A DNA stretch of 64,000 bases from CBDVBZ01 sp965372355 (lineage in GTDB: Bacteria; Krumholzibacteriota; Krumholzibacteriia; WVZY01), in NCBI GenBank assembly GCA_965372355.1, contig CBDVBZ010000004.1, positions 26,003-90,002 of the forward strand, given 5' to 3'. The position numbers and the translations under genes were made by a program. The notes beneath the pieces are model-generated. The model was not told where the DNA came from. It was given only the letters and a program-made list of their open reading frames with translations, and searched no databases. Shown in pieces: positions 55,517 through 63,876 of the stretch. How positions within the stretch are numbered: the first letter of the stretch is position 1; every line of letters starts with the position of its first letter.

Positions 55517-56737
55517 CTAGCCGTCCAATGCCCCCGTCCCGGTCTCGTTCTCATCCGGGGTTGATGATTCATCTTGGAACTGTGGACTGGGTTTGTTCAT
55601 CGTTTCTAACATGTACTCTGCCGATTTCGCCACCTCGCTGTCAGGATACTCGTTGAGCACGCGGGTGAACGCGCGGTCGGCCGATTGAAAATCCTTCAAT
55701 TCTTCCGCGTTTACAAACCCCACCATAAACAACGCCTTCGCAGCATGGTCGCTTTGCGGATACCGATCTACGATCTCCTGGTAGTGCCGGAGCCGCTCCC
55801 ACGAGTCCGAGCTGTTCTGCGCCAGATTCCACAGCTCCTCTGGTGTGCGCGTGGTGAGCTTGAGCTCATCCGCCAGGAAATTGACCACATTGGAGTTCTT
55901 GCGGAGTTCCGTGTACGCGGTCTCTTTGACCTTGTCCTTGCGCATCACCCAGAAGATGTCCTGGATCTCTCTTCGAACCTCGTCAAACGGTCGGACCGTG
56001 GCCGGCCGGAGCTCGTTGAGAACGATGATGGACCAACCCTTTCTCCATCGTACCGGCTCGCTGATCTGCCCCACTCCCATTTCGAATGCTGTATTACTGA
56101 TCTCGTCCGAATAACCGATACCCCTCATGTAGCCCCCAGGATTGAAGTACCCGAGATCGCCGCCTTCCGTTCTCGTCAGGTCGTCGTCGGAGTACTTTCT
56201 GGCAAGCGCCGTGAAGGTCTCTTCCCCCGACTCGATGAGCACCTTATAAGCGCGTAACTTGTCCGGATTGTTCTCCGATAGAATATGCATCGCGCGTGCT
56301 ATCGGCTGCCGCGTAAACCTCTCGATGTTGTCCTCGTAGTAGTCGTGCATCTCCTCTTCGGATGGAGCAGCGAGGGGTTTGATTTTACTCGAGTAAAAAC
56401 GTTCAACGACGAGACTGCGCTCAAATCTTTCCAGCGCGTCCTTTATCTCATGATCATCCTGCATACCGAGCTTCAAACCCTCCTGAAAGTACAACTCCTC
56501 CAGAATCAACTCATCCGTCAACTCGGCGCGTCCACTGGGTGTGTCGTACTTGAGCTTGTCGGGCTCCGACAGATTGTCGACCACTTCCTGGAGCTGGTCT
56601 CTGGTAAGCGTCCAGCTGTTCACGCTCGCCACCAACTCCTCGCTCCCGGTGTCGGTAGCGACCTGCTTTTCCGATGAACAGCCCGTCAGGGCGAGAAATG
56701 AACCCACCAGTACCGCAACGATGAGTGTCCGTTTCAT
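55517..56737 (-). CDS. Lipoprotein peptidyl-prolyl isomerase (SurA/PpiC type)
   Basis: Lipoprotein of 406 residues (LTGC, Cys20) with an N-terminal SurA-like chaperone region (VNSWTLTRDQLQEVVDNL), a parvulin domain around residues 135-260 (RAMHILSENNPDK, then YSDDDLTRTEGGDLGYFNPG and the closing RWRKGWSIIVLNELRPA) and a C-terminal TPR-like stretch (YPQSDHAAKALFMVGFV). It probably helps outer-membrane proteins or lipoproteins fold in the periplasm. CCGGAGG precedes the ATG. Confidence 0.87.
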   Translation of the reverse strand: MKRTLIVAVLVGSFLALTGCSSEKQVATDTGSEELVASVNSWTLTRDQLQEVVDNLSEPDKLKYDTPSGRAELTDELILEELYFQEGLKLGMQDDHEIKDALERFERSLVVERFYSSKIKPLAAPSEEEMHDYYEDNIERFTRQPIARAMHILSENNPDKLRAYKVLIESGEETFTALARKYSDDDLTRTEGGDLGYFNPGGYMRGIGYSDEISNTAFEMGVGQISEPVRWRKGWSIIVLNELRPATVRPFDEVRREIQDIFWVMRKDKVKETAYTELRKNSNVVNFLADELKLTTRTPEELWNLAQNSSDSWERLRHYQEIVDRYPQSDHAAKALFMVGFVNAEELKDFQSADRAFTRVLNEYPDSEVAKSAEYMLETMNKPSPQFQDESSTPDENETGTGALDG

Positions 56738-56758
56738 GGATCGAACCTCCGGTATTGC

Positions 56759-57832
56759 CTACAAAAGCTCCTCTTTGCCCTCTTCTTTTAGAATATCCAC
56801 AATCTTCCTGACCTGCTGGACCCGGTCTCTGGCACATACAAGAATCGCATCCCCAGAGTCGACAACAACGACGTTCTTGAGACCCACGATTCCAACTGTT
56901 CTATCGGGAGAAAAGATCGTATTGTCCTCGCTGTCGAAAACAACGTGTTCGCCGACCAGGACGTTGCCGGATTCATCGCAACTGTATACATCTCTGATGC
57001 TTTCCCAGCCTCCGATGTCATTCCAGTAGAAATCTCCACGGACCACGACGACGTTGTCCGCCTTTTCCATTACCGCGTAGTCTATCGACGTGGACGGGGC
57101 TCGAGAATACGTAGAGTTTAACACCGAATCCAAATCCGTTGTTCCCATCCCGGTGTCAATATCCGTGAGCACGCGGTAAAGCTCCGGCTCATGAGCATTT
57201 ATCGCGCTGAGAAGCGGACCCGGCCTCCAGCAGAACATACCGCTGTTCCACACGAACGAGCCGTCTTCAACGAACTCGCGCGCGCGATCCGGTGTCGGTT
57301 TCTCGTGAAACGACACGGCCTCAAAGACATCGGCGCCATCACCAGCCTGCAGACACTGGCCTGCATGGATGTAGCCGTACCCGGTTTCGGGTCTCGCGGG
57401 CGTGATGCCGAACGTCAGCAGACAATCATGATCGTTTACGTAGCTTTCCGCCAGGCGTACGGCGGCCTTGTATTGCTCGAGGCCTTCCACCAGATGGTCC
57501 GCCGGCAACACGAGAAATGCAGCGTCACCAAATCGTTTTCTTGCGATGACTGCCGCAAGACCGATAGCAGGTGCCGTATTTCTGCCCATGGGCTCACCAA
57601 TGATGTTCTCGACCAGCACGACATCCGCCACCTCACGGGCTACCGCGTCTTTCTGCGCCGCGTTCGTGATGATGAAGATCTCTTCCGGTCGTGACACCGT
57701 GCGCGCCCGCTCGACGGTGAGGGATATCATCGTCCCCTTTCCCGTCAAATCCAGAAGTTGTTTTGGCGTCTTGCGGCGGCTCCTCGGCCAGAAACGCTCG
57801 CCAACTCCACCAGCCAGAATCACGGATAGCAA
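56759..57832 (-). CDS. manC: Mannose-1-phosphate guanylyltransferase ManC
   Basis: Nucleotidyltransferase of 357 residues that makes GDP-mannose from GTP and mannose-1-phosphate. The signature GGVGERFWPRSRRKTPKQ and the later FHEKPTPDRA and WNDIGGWESI motifs match. It lacks the isomerase half of the bifunctional type, so phosphomannose isomerase must be elsewhere. The start is TTG with AAGGAGG 9 bases upstream. GDP-mannose could supply the polyprenol-phosphate mannose synthase in the glycan locus. Confidence 0.93.
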   Translation of the reverse strand: MLSVILAGGVGERFWPRSRRKTPKQLLDLTGKGTMISLTVERARTVSRPEEIFIITNAAQKDAVAREVADVVLVENIIGEPMGRNTAPAIGLAAVIARKRFGDAAFLVLPADHLVEGLEQYKAAVRLAESYVNDHDCLLTFGITPARPETGYGYIHAGQCLQAGDGADVFEAVSFHEKPTPDRAREFVEDGSFVWNSGMFCWRPGPLLSAINAHEPELYRVLTDIDTGMGTTDLDSVLNSTYSRAPSTSIDYAVMEKADNVVVVRGDFYWNDIGGWESIRDVYSCDESGNVLVGEHVVFDSEDNTIFSPDRTVGIVGLKNVVVVDSGDAILVCARDRVQQVRKIVDILKEEGKEELL

Positions 57833-57850
57833 AACGCTCAGCCTCCTTGG

Positions 57851-58294
57851 CTATTCTTTGACGACCCAGACTTTGATCGGCACGCTGACTTCCCGATGGA
57901 GCTTGATGTCGATCGTGTACACGCCAACCTTCTTTATCGGCTCCTCTAGCTGGATCATCTTCTTGTCGATTTCAAATCCCTGGCCGGCGAGCTCTTTTGC
58001 AATATCGATCGCTGTAACCGATCCGTAGAGTTTATCCTCTTCGCCAACCTGAACAGTGATCGTGCACGACACGTCCGCCAGTTTCTCCGCCTTCACCTTG
58101 GCGCCGCGCATTTGGGTGACATCCCGACGCGCAAGGACCTTCTCCTCTTCCTCGAACACGCGTTTATTGGACTCGGTGGCCTTGATCGCCAGTTTTCGGG
58201 GCAAGAGATAGTTGCGGGCATAGCCCCGCTTGACCTTCACGGTGTCGCCACGCGCACCCAACGGTGACACTTCTTTCAACAAAATGACATCCAT
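57851..58294 (-). CDS. rplI: 50S ribosomal protein bL9
   Basis: Ribosomal protein of 147 residues with the N-domain VKRGYARNYLLPRKLA signature and a long connecting helix to a C-terminal domain ending VPIKVWVVKE. The ATG at 58294 starts MDVILLKEV; the upstream part of the open frame overlaps rpsR and has no homology. It is the third gene of the rpsF-rpsR-rplI operon. Confidence 0.97.
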   Translation of the reverse strand: MDVILLKEVSPLGARGDTVKVKRGYARNYLLPRKLAIKATESNKRVFEEEEKVLARRDVTQMRGAKVKAEKLADVSCTITVQVGEEDKLYGSVTAIDIAKELAGQGFEIDKKMIQLEEPIKKVGVYTIDIKLHREVSVPIKVWVVKE

Positions 58295-58313
58295 GTCTGT
58301 CTCCTTGGGAACA

Positions 58314-58559
58314 CTAGCGGTAGTACTCGCGGACAAAAGGAACCAGAGCGATGACACGCGCCCGCTTGATCGCCGCGGCCAAAACTCTCTGGTGTCGCGC
58401 GCATGTACCCGTGATACGTCGCGGGGTGATCTTTCCACGATCCGTCATAAACCTTCTGAGACGCCGCTCATCCTTGTAGTCGATGTAGTTGACACCTTCC
58501 TTGCAGAACTTGCACGGCCGCGACGATTTGAAATGTTTTTCCTTCTTGATCTTTCGCAC
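58314..58559 (-). CDS. rpsR: 30S ribosomal protein bS18
   Basis: Ribosomal protein of 81 residues. The core YKDERRLRRFMTDRGKI, PRRITGTCARHQR and AAIKRARVIALVPF is typical. A CKFC pair at 17-20 together with Cys53 and His55 could bind zinc, marking the zinc-containing version of S18. The start is GTG, two bases after the rpsF stop. Confidence 0.97.
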   Translation of the reverse strand: MRKIKKEKHFKSSRPCKFCKEGVNYIDYKDERRLRRFMTDRGKITPRRITGTCARHQRVLAAAIKRARVIALVPFVREYYR

Positions 58560-58561
58560 GA

Positions 58562-58909
58562 CTACTCACCCTCCCTTGCCGCTGGCGGCTCCGGAGTTTC
58601 CTCGCGCTTGACGGGGGGTGGTGGCTCCTCGTCGCGCACGATCATGTGTCTAATCACATTCTCATCGATTTTGAGCTGTCGGTCCAGTTCATCGACGATG
58701 CCTTTGTCACCTACGAACCTGTAGAAATGATAGTAACCCTCCTTATGATCATCGATCTCATAAGCAAGGTTTCTCTTACCCCAATCATCGATCTCCGTCA
58801 GCGATCCGCCACGAGACGTGATGACTTCCGTGTACTTCTTCGTGCTGCTCTCCAACACGTCACTGCCAACGGTGGGGGCAACAACTACCGCACACTCATA
58901 CTTTTTCAC
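58562..58909 (-). CDS. rpsF: 30S ribosomal protein bS6
   Basis: Ribosomal protein of 115 residues that binds the platform of 16S rRNA with S18. It begins with KKYECAVVVAPTV and contains GKRNLAYEIDDHKEGYYHFYRF, then a proline- and glutamate-rich tail. The start is GTG at 58909 with AGGGAGG upstream; the open frame to 58948 is not supported. Confidence 0.96.
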   Translation of the reverse strand: MKKYECAVVVAPTVGSDVLESSTKKYTEVITSRGGSLTEIDDWGKRNLAYEIDDHKEGYYHFYRFVGDKGIVDELDRQLKIDENVIRHMIVRDEEPPPPVKREETPEPPAAREGE

Positions 58910-59025
58910 TGATTGATACCTCCCTCTGGACAATTGACCTTCGGGCACCGAAGCGCTGGTAACCCAAAGGTAGAGAAGCGCGTTTGACTGCTTTGCAAAA
59001 CGCCCGCCGTCTACCGGCGTCGGGA
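58910..59025 (-). promoter_or_regulatory. rpsF leader RNA with hairpins, possible autoregulatory site
   Basis: The leader between promoter and rpsF is about 115 bases and can form CGCCG-GTAGA-CGGCG and a GCGC-TTCG-GTGC stem. In many bacteria S6-S18 binds a conserved structure in this leader to repress its own operon. I could not match the exact consensus by eye, so this is only a candidate. Confidence 0.3.
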
Positions 59026-59031
59026 CTGGTG

Positions 59032-59060
59032 AATATATCAGACCAAAATCCCTCGGTCAA
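59032..59060 (-). promoter_or_regulatory. Sigma70 promoter of the rpsF-rpsR-rplI operon
   Basis: On the minus strand TTGACC (59055-59060) and TATATT (59032-59037) are 17 bases apart. The -35 box overlaps the stop codon of pth, so the ribosomal operon can start independently of pth. Confidence 0.75.
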
Positions 59061-59644
59061 TCGATTTCGCCGTTCGGGGCGTTGTGCACGCTCATCGCGC
59101 GGTCGAAACCGTCTCTGATTGCGTCCTCGACGCAGCAAACGGCCCGGGCGACGAACCTGTCCACCGCCGGCTTCTGCTCCGCCTCAAAGCCCGACAACAC
59201 GAAATCCGCGGGGTCTTCGTCGTCGGGCACCGGTCCCACACCCATCCTCAACCGGGGAAAGCGCGTCGTCTGAAGAAGATCGATGATCGATCGCAGACCG
59301 TTGTGACCACCATGCGACCCTCGTGTCCGGAGCCGTAGTTGTCCGAACGGAAGAACGATGTCGTCGCCGACAACGAGTATTTCCGCAGGTTCTATATCCC
59401 TGTCCCCGAGGAACTCGCGCAGTCCCCTGCCGACAAGATTCATATAGGTTGTCGGCTTGACGAGGAACAGATGTGTTGACTGGGAGACGTCTTCCGCGTA
59501 CTCATGCTTTCGCCCCCAACCGGACCACTTGAGGCTGTAGCCGTCCGCCAACGCGTCGAGCACCTGAAACCCCAGATTGTGGCGTGTCCAACGGTATCGC
59601 GCACCGGGGTTCCCGAGCCCAAACAATACGATTCTCGATAACAT
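59057..59644 (-). CDS. pth: Peptidyl-tRNA hydrolase Pth
   Basis: Esterase of 195 residues that releases peptides from drop-off peptidyl-tRNA. The catalytic and binding residues are visible: Asn12 in GLGNPG, His22 in TRHNLGF, the YMNLVG segment, Asp in VVGDDIVLPFG, and GSHGGHNGLRSI. The gene is 51 bases after rplY, a conserved pairing (ctc-pth). Confidence 0.96.
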   Translation of the reverse strand: MLSRIVLFGLGNPGARYRWTRHNLGFQVLDALADGYSLKWSGWGRKHEYAEDVSQSTHLFLVKPTTYMNLVGRGLREFLGDRDIEPAEILVVGDDIVLPFGQLRLRTRGSHGGHNGLRSIIDLLQTTRFPRLRMGVGPVPDDEDPADFVLSGFEAEQKPAVDRFVARAVCCVEDAIRDGFDRAMSVHNAPNGEID

Positions 59645-59695
59645 GCGGCAAACTCGACGGTGATCCCGTCAGGCGTGGCAGAGTTGAGAGCGGCG

Positions 59696-60379
59696 CTATT
59701 CCTTTTCCTTCTCCTCTTTCTCCTTGCCCTCCGACTCCTCATCCTCCTTGCCCTTGGCGATCACTTCCGGTTCCTCTTCGGTTTCTTCCTCTTCCGCCAC
59801 CGGTTCGACCTCGACCTTCGGAGGTACCACGTTCGCCAGCGTTGACTCAGGGTCATCGAGGAATTCGACATCGGGGAAACGATCGAAGATAGTCTTTACA
59901 GGAATCGAGTCCTGGATGCCCAAGTCGCTCACGTCGACCTCGATCGCATCGGGGATGTGCCTTGGCATGCAACGGACCGCGGCCTCGCGTAGTCCGTGCT
60001 CGAGGATACCACCCATTTCCTTGACACCACGGGGCGTACCGACCAGGGTGATCGGCACGACAAGGCGGATCTTCTGTCCCCTGCGAATAGTCTGGAAATC
60101 CACGTGCAGCACCTTGCCGCTGGCGGGATGCTGCTGGATATCCTTGATGATGGCGTTGCACTCCTTCTTGACCTTACCGTCGACCTTGAGATCGACGATC
60201 GCGGTCTCCCACTGCGAGAGAAGGAGTTTTCGCAGATCCGGTTCCCTGATCCAGATCGGAATTGTCTCTTCGTTTTGACCATAGAGAACGGCCGGGATCT
60301 GGCCTTCGGTTCTCATTCTGCGGGACGGGCCTTTGCCCAATGCTTCACGATACTCCGATGCAAGCTTGTGTGTTTCCAT
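59696..60379 (-). CDS. rplY: 50S ribosomal protein bL25 / general stress protein Ctc
   Basis: Ribosomal protein of 227 residues of the two-domain Ctc type that binds 5S rRNA. The L25 domain has PAVLYGQNEE, and the C-terminal beta domain follows with DVSDLGIQDSIPVK. The last 30 residues are almost only Glu and Lys, a low-complexity tail common in this family. It lies between prs and pth. Confidence 0.95.
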   Translation of the reverse strand: METHKLASEYREALGKGPSRRMRTEGQIPAVLYGQNEETIPIWIREPDLRKLLLSQWETAIVDLKVDGKVKKECNAIIKDIQQHPASGKVLHVDFQTIRRGQKIRLVVPITLVGTPRGVKEMGGILEHGLREAAVRCMPRHIPDAIEVDVSDLGIQDSIPVKTIFDRFPDVEFLDDPESTLANVVPPKVEVEPVAEEEETEEEPEVIAKGKEDEESEGKEKEEKEKE

Positions 60380-60412
60380 TGCGACTCTCTCTTGGTTGCG
60401 GCTATGCGCGGT

Positions 60413-61342
60413 TCATACGAATAGTGTACTGACTGACTCATTCCAGTGGATACGGCGAATCGCCTCGCCGAGGATCCCCGATACATCGCCCATCCTGACC
60501 TTTGGACATCGCGACAGTTCAAACGGTATCGAGTTCGTGACCACAACCTCACGAATCGGGGAATCCATGATTCTCTTGCACGCCTCTCCGGAAAAAACAG
60601 GGTGGGTGGCGCAGGCCACGATGTCTTTCGCGCCTCGCCGGTAAATCTCGTTGGCCGCCTCCACCAGCGTACTGCCGGACGAGATCATGTCATCGAGAAT
60701 AACAACATTCCTGCCCTCTACTTCACCAATCACGTTCATCACTTCGGTCTTGTCCTTCTCGGAACGCCGCTTGTCCACAATGGCCAGATCTGCGTTCAAC
60801 TTCTTCGCGAAAGCCCGCCCCTGTTTGATACTGCCGACGTCCGGGCAAACAATCGTAGGATCGTCGATTCTCGCGGCCAGAATATGCTCGAGCAGAACCT
60901 GCGATGCGAACAGGTGGTCCGCCTGAATATCAAAAAACCCCTGAATCTGAGAGGAGTGCAGATCCAGGGTCAAGACGCGGTTCGCACCCGCTACCGCGAT
61001 GAGCTTTGCCACGAGCTTCGCGGTGATCGGCACGCGCGGCTGGTCCTTGCGGTCCTGACGCGCGTACCCATAGTACGGAATCACACACGTGATTCTCCGT
61101 GCAGATGCGTTGAAGCACGTGTCGATCAGAATCAGCAACTCCATCAGGTTCTCCGCTGGTGGATGGGTCGATTGCACGAGAAACACATCGACCCCTCGAA
61201 TGTTCTCGTTGATCTTCGCCCGAATCTCCCCGTCGCCGAAGCGATCCAGCGTCACATCGCACAACTGCACGTCCAGATACCGCGCGATTCTCTGTGACAG
61301 GTTCCTGTTTGAATTGCCTGAAATGATCTTGAGATCGTTCAT
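60413..61342 (-). CDS. prs: Ribose-phosphate pyrophosphokinase Prs
   Basis: Enzyme of 309 residues making PRPP from ribose-5-phosphate and ATP, for nucleotide, histidine and tryptophan synthesis. Family motifs are RFGDGEIRAKI, YYGYARQDRKDQPR, DLHSSQIQGFFD and the PRPP loop VVILDDMISSGSTL. The ATG has GGAG upstream. A rho-independent terminator ends only a few bases before that ribosome-binding site, with no room for a promoter, so expression probably depends on read-through or on a promoter I cannot see. Confidence 0.96.
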   Translation of the reverse strand: MNDLKIISGNSNRNLSQRIARYLDVQLCDVTLDRFGDGEIRAKINENIRGVDVFLVQSTHPPAENLMELLILIDTCFNASARRITCVIPYYGYARQDRKDQPRVPITAKLVAKLIAVAGANRVLTLDLHSSQIQGFFDIQADHLFASQVLLEHILAARIDDPTIVCPDVGSIKQGRAFAKKLNADLAIVDKRRSEKDKTEVMNVIGEVEGRNVVILDDMISSGSTLVEAANEIYRRGAKDIVACATHPVFSGEACKRIMDSPIREVVVTNSIPFELSRCPKVRMGDVSGILGEAIRRIHWNESVSTLFV

Positions 61343-61353
61343 TAGTGGGCTCC

Positions 61354-61389
61354 AAAAAAAAAGCCGATAGGCACGGCGTAGCGTGCCTA
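61354..61389 (-). terminator. Rho-independent terminator after tRNA-Gln, immediately before prs
   Basis: On the minus strand TAGGCACG-CTACGC-CGTGCCTA forms an 8-base-pair stem (61368-61389), followed by TCGGC and a run of nine T (61354-61362). It begins 15 bases after the tRNA CCA end and stops 11 bases before the prs ATG, so it ends the tRNA transcript or attenuates prs. Confidence 0.8.
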
Positions 61390-61404
61390 CCTACGTCTTC
61401 GTCC

Positions 61405-61479
61405 TGGCTGGGGCGGGAGGATTCGAACCTCCGAATGCAGGTACCAAAAACCTGTGACTTGCCACTTGTCGACGCCCCA
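61405..61479 (-). tRNA. tRNA-Gln (anticodon TTG)
   Basis: The minus strand holds a 75-base cloverleaf: acceptor TGGGGCG pairing with CGCCCCA, anticodon stem CAGGT/ACCTG around loop TTTTGGT (anticodon TTG), T-arm GGAGGTTCGAATCCTCC, discriminator G and an encoded CCA. It lies between spoVG and the terminator before prs. Confidence 0.96.
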
Positions 61480-61524
61480 ATAAACGTTGCGTCGTATCTA
61501 GAAGTCCTGCCTCGGCCCGCCCAT

Positions 61525-61818
61525 CTAACCGTCAGTCACGCTCGCACTGCCCGCGATGGGCCGTTTCTCTACTTCCTCCCTGTACTTCTCAAGTACGATA
61601 TCCTCCATCCACTTGCGAGTCGTGTTATTGATCGGATGAGCGATATCCTGATAATCTCCGTCCTTACGCTTGCGACTCGGCATGGCGACAAAGGTGCCGG
61701 TCTGGCCTTCGATTATCTTTAGCCCACGGATGACAAAGCAGTCATCGAGTGTAATGCTCGCAAAGGCCTTCAGTTTTGCATCATCCCGCAGAGAAATTCT
61801 CACCTCGGTGATGTGCAT
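61525..61818 (-). CDS. spoVG: SpoVG family RNA/DNA-binding regulator
   Basis: Small protein of 97 residues: the N terminus MHITEVRISL, LKAFASITLDDCFVIRGLKI and the FVAMPSRKRKDGDYQDIAHP motif match SpoVG. In Firmicutes and spirochaetes SpoVG binds nucleic acid and regulates septation, sporulation and virulence. The ATG at 61818 has AGGGGG 5 bases upstream; the longer open frame to 61896 overlaps ispE and is not needed. It follows ispE after 25 bases. Confidence 0.94.
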   Translation of the reverse strand: MHITEVRISLRDDAKLKAFASITLDDCFVIRGLKIIEGQTGTFVAMPSRKRKDGDYQDIAHPINNTTRKWMEDIVLEKYREEVEKRPIAGSASVTDG

Positions 61819-61843
61819 CGAGTCCCCCTTATCAAAGCCTAAC

Positions 61844-62749
61844 TCATCCGCATTCCGTTGGATACAAGTCCACGGCCCGCAGGTTAGGTTCCACAACAGC
61901 GGCGAAGAATCCCCGCACCGAAAATCGCTCCGCTAGCTCAGACGCTCTCCCCTCGCTCTGGTAAATGGCGAAAAGCGCCGATCCGCTGCCACTCATCGAC
62001 GCGAACAGAGGCTTTGACGCCAGCAATTCTCCCAATACTCCCGCTACCAACGGGTATGATGGGCATACCACTTCTTCCAACACGTTTCTGAATGTTAGCG
62101 ACGCGTTGGGAAAGCGAGCTAAAAGCCTGTTAACCGCCTTCAGGTTAATTCGATAGCGACGCCTTGTCAATATTAAATTAACGTCGTGGTACACAGACGC
62201 GGTTGAGATATCCACAGGAGGTTTCACTATAAGGAAAAACCCACCCTGCAGCGGGCTGAGCCGGGTCACCAACTCCCCGCGGCCCCGCCCCAACATCGTG
62301 CCGCCATATAGCATAAACGGCACGTCGCTACCGACTTCCGCGGCCACCCCCTCGAGCGCTTCGGGCGACAGTTCTCCACCCGCCGCCTCGTTCGCGGCAA
62401 GAATGACGGCGGCGGCGTCGCTGCTCGCGCCCCCGAGCCCCGAGGAATGGGGTATCTGCTTGTTGATGTGGATCCTGGCCCCCAACGACGGCGAAATCAG
62501 GGGTCTGAGGGCCTCTACGGCACGGTAGCACGTGTTTTCGTCGTCCGTGGGGACATCGGGGTCGGTCGAGCTGATCGAGATACGGCCGGAGTCGTCAAAC
62601 GACAGCGTGAGTTCGTCGTAGAGATTCACGCTCTGGAGGATCGTCTCGATCTCGTGATACCCGTCCTTGCGCTTGCCCAGGATCTCGAGCGCGAGGTTGA
62701 CCTTCGCCCGGGCGTGCGCGGTGAAGCCTCCAGTGGCGAGAGAGTCCAT
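61844..62749 (-). CDS. ispE: 4-(cytidine 5'-diphospho)-2-C-methyl-D-erythritol kinase IspE
   Basis: GHMP kinase of 301 residues in the MEP pathway to isoprenoids. It has ARAKVNLALEILGKRKDGYHE at the N terminus, the ATP loop PHSSGLGGASSDAAA, and the late SMSGSGSALFA motif. The ATG at 62749 shares one base with the stop of the DUF362 gene (TGATG); the open frame to 62995 has no support. Supply of undecaprenyl carriers links it to the wall and glycan genes. Confidence 0.95.
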   Translation of the reverse strand: MDSLATGGFTAHARAKVNLALEILGKRKDGYHEIETILQSVNLYDELTLSFDDSGRISISSTDPDVPTDDENTCYRAVEALRPLISPSLGARIHINKQIPHSSGLGGASSDAAAVILAANEAAGGELSPEALEGVAAEVGSDVPFMLYGGTMLGRGRGELVTRLSPLQGGFFLIVKPPVDISTASVYHDVNLILTRRRYRINLKAVNRLLARFPNASLTFRNVLEEVVCPSYPLVAGVLGELLASKPLFASMSGSGSALFAIYQSEGRASELAERFSVRGFFAAVVEPNLRAVDLYPTECG

Positions 62750-63876
62750 CACCTCGCCTGCTTCTCCTCGGCGGAGTATCCCTGGCGCGGAGGCGCGCCA
62801 CCGGAATACTCCTCGAACAACCGTCCCCACTCCGTCCTCGAGAAGGCGCGGATCCGTCGTTTGCCGATGGTGGGATACCAGAAACAGTCGTGATAGACGT
62901 TCGAGGCGAACGGCGCCCACACGACCAACGGTGAATGCAGCAGAACCTTTTCCAAAAACCTGAGCGGCCCAATACGAAGCATCTGGTCTCCCCATATGAC
63001 AAGACTCTTCTTCGTACTAAAGCCAAAGTTCATACCCGCAATGTCCTCGCCGGCGATCTCGACCTTGTCGATTCGCCCCTCACCAAGACCCATCTCCGTC
63101 GCCATCCGGATGTACGGGATACTCATCGGATCGAAACCCATGATTCTGGCCGCAACGGCGTCTATCGCCACGGAATCGGCGCTCGCCAGAATCACATTGC
63201 GGACGGACGGGACCATGGTGCGCGGTCCCGCGCCGTCACCGGCAACGGTCCCGTCCATAACGGCAAAAACGTTCGGGTGCAGCTCGCGCTGCATCAACAT
63301 CAGGTCCACCAGAACCTCATGGATGTACTTGTGAGCGTAGTGCCGGACCTCCTTGAGAAGACCACCAAACGCGTTCTTGATAGCCCCCGTTGTTGTTGAG
63401 TGTCCGTGCGTCTTGACCGTCGGCAAATGGAGGATGTCCTTGCCCGGGTAGATCGACGGGATCTCTATACCCTCTGGAAAGATATCGTTCAGCTTGAGGA
63501 GCTTTGACTCGAAGCGATGAACGGACCACTCGACCTCGGTCAGCGGCTGGAAGCTGCAACGGTACTTGTCGAGCACCGGCAGCCACGCGTTGTTGCGCGC
63601 CCCCTTGACCGGGTTGGTCACAACCGTCTTGTTCTCGATCGGGACCACGGTTTCCGGTGTGTATCCCCCCTCGAGCAGCGCCTTGAGGACCCCTTCGAGC
63701 TGCCAGGGTTGTGAGGAGCATGAGGGGAAATACTTGGTCCAGGAGAGATTCAGCTTGAGGAGCAATTCCCGCTCGCCGGTCAGATGCGACCGCCAGCCGG
63801 CAAGCTCCATTACACGCCGATAGTCGGCGAGCACCGTCGCCGGACTGGTTTTGACCACGGATACTACGGATGTCAT
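62749..63876 (-). CDS. DUF362 domain protein
   Basis: Protein of 375 residues of the DUF362 family, with KLNLSWTKYFPSCSSQPW, the LPTVKTHGHSTTTGAIKNAFGG block, DGTVAGDGAGPR and SADSVAIDAVAARIMGFDP. DUF362 proteins often carry ferredoxin domains; this one has none, and ends with a basic tail. Function is unknown. It is translationally coupled to ispE. Confidence 0.87.
   Translation of the reverse strand: MTSVVSVVKTSPATVLADYRRVMELAGWRSHLTGERELLLKLNLSWTKYFPSCSSQPWQLEGVLKALLEGGYTPETVVPIENKTVVTNPVKGARNNAWLPVLDKYRCSFQPLTEVEWSVHRFESKLLKLNDIFPEGIEIPSIYPGKDILHLPTVKTHGHSTTTGAIKNAFGGLLKEVRHYAHKYIHEVLVDLMLMQRELHPNVFAVMDGTVAGDGAGPRTMVPSVRNVILASADSVAIDAVAARIMGFDPMSIPYIRMATEMGLGEGRIDKVEIAGEDIAGMNFGFSTKKSLVIWGDQMLRIGPLRFLEKVLLHSPLVVWAPFASNVYHDCFWYPTIGKRRIRAFSRTEWGRLFEEYSGGAPPRQGYSAEEKQAR

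Noticed and set aside
61405..61479. Selenocysteine tRNA, because selA is present
   Set aside because: The tRNA has a standard 7-base acceptor stem, a short variable arm and anticodon TTG; it is tRNA-Gln.
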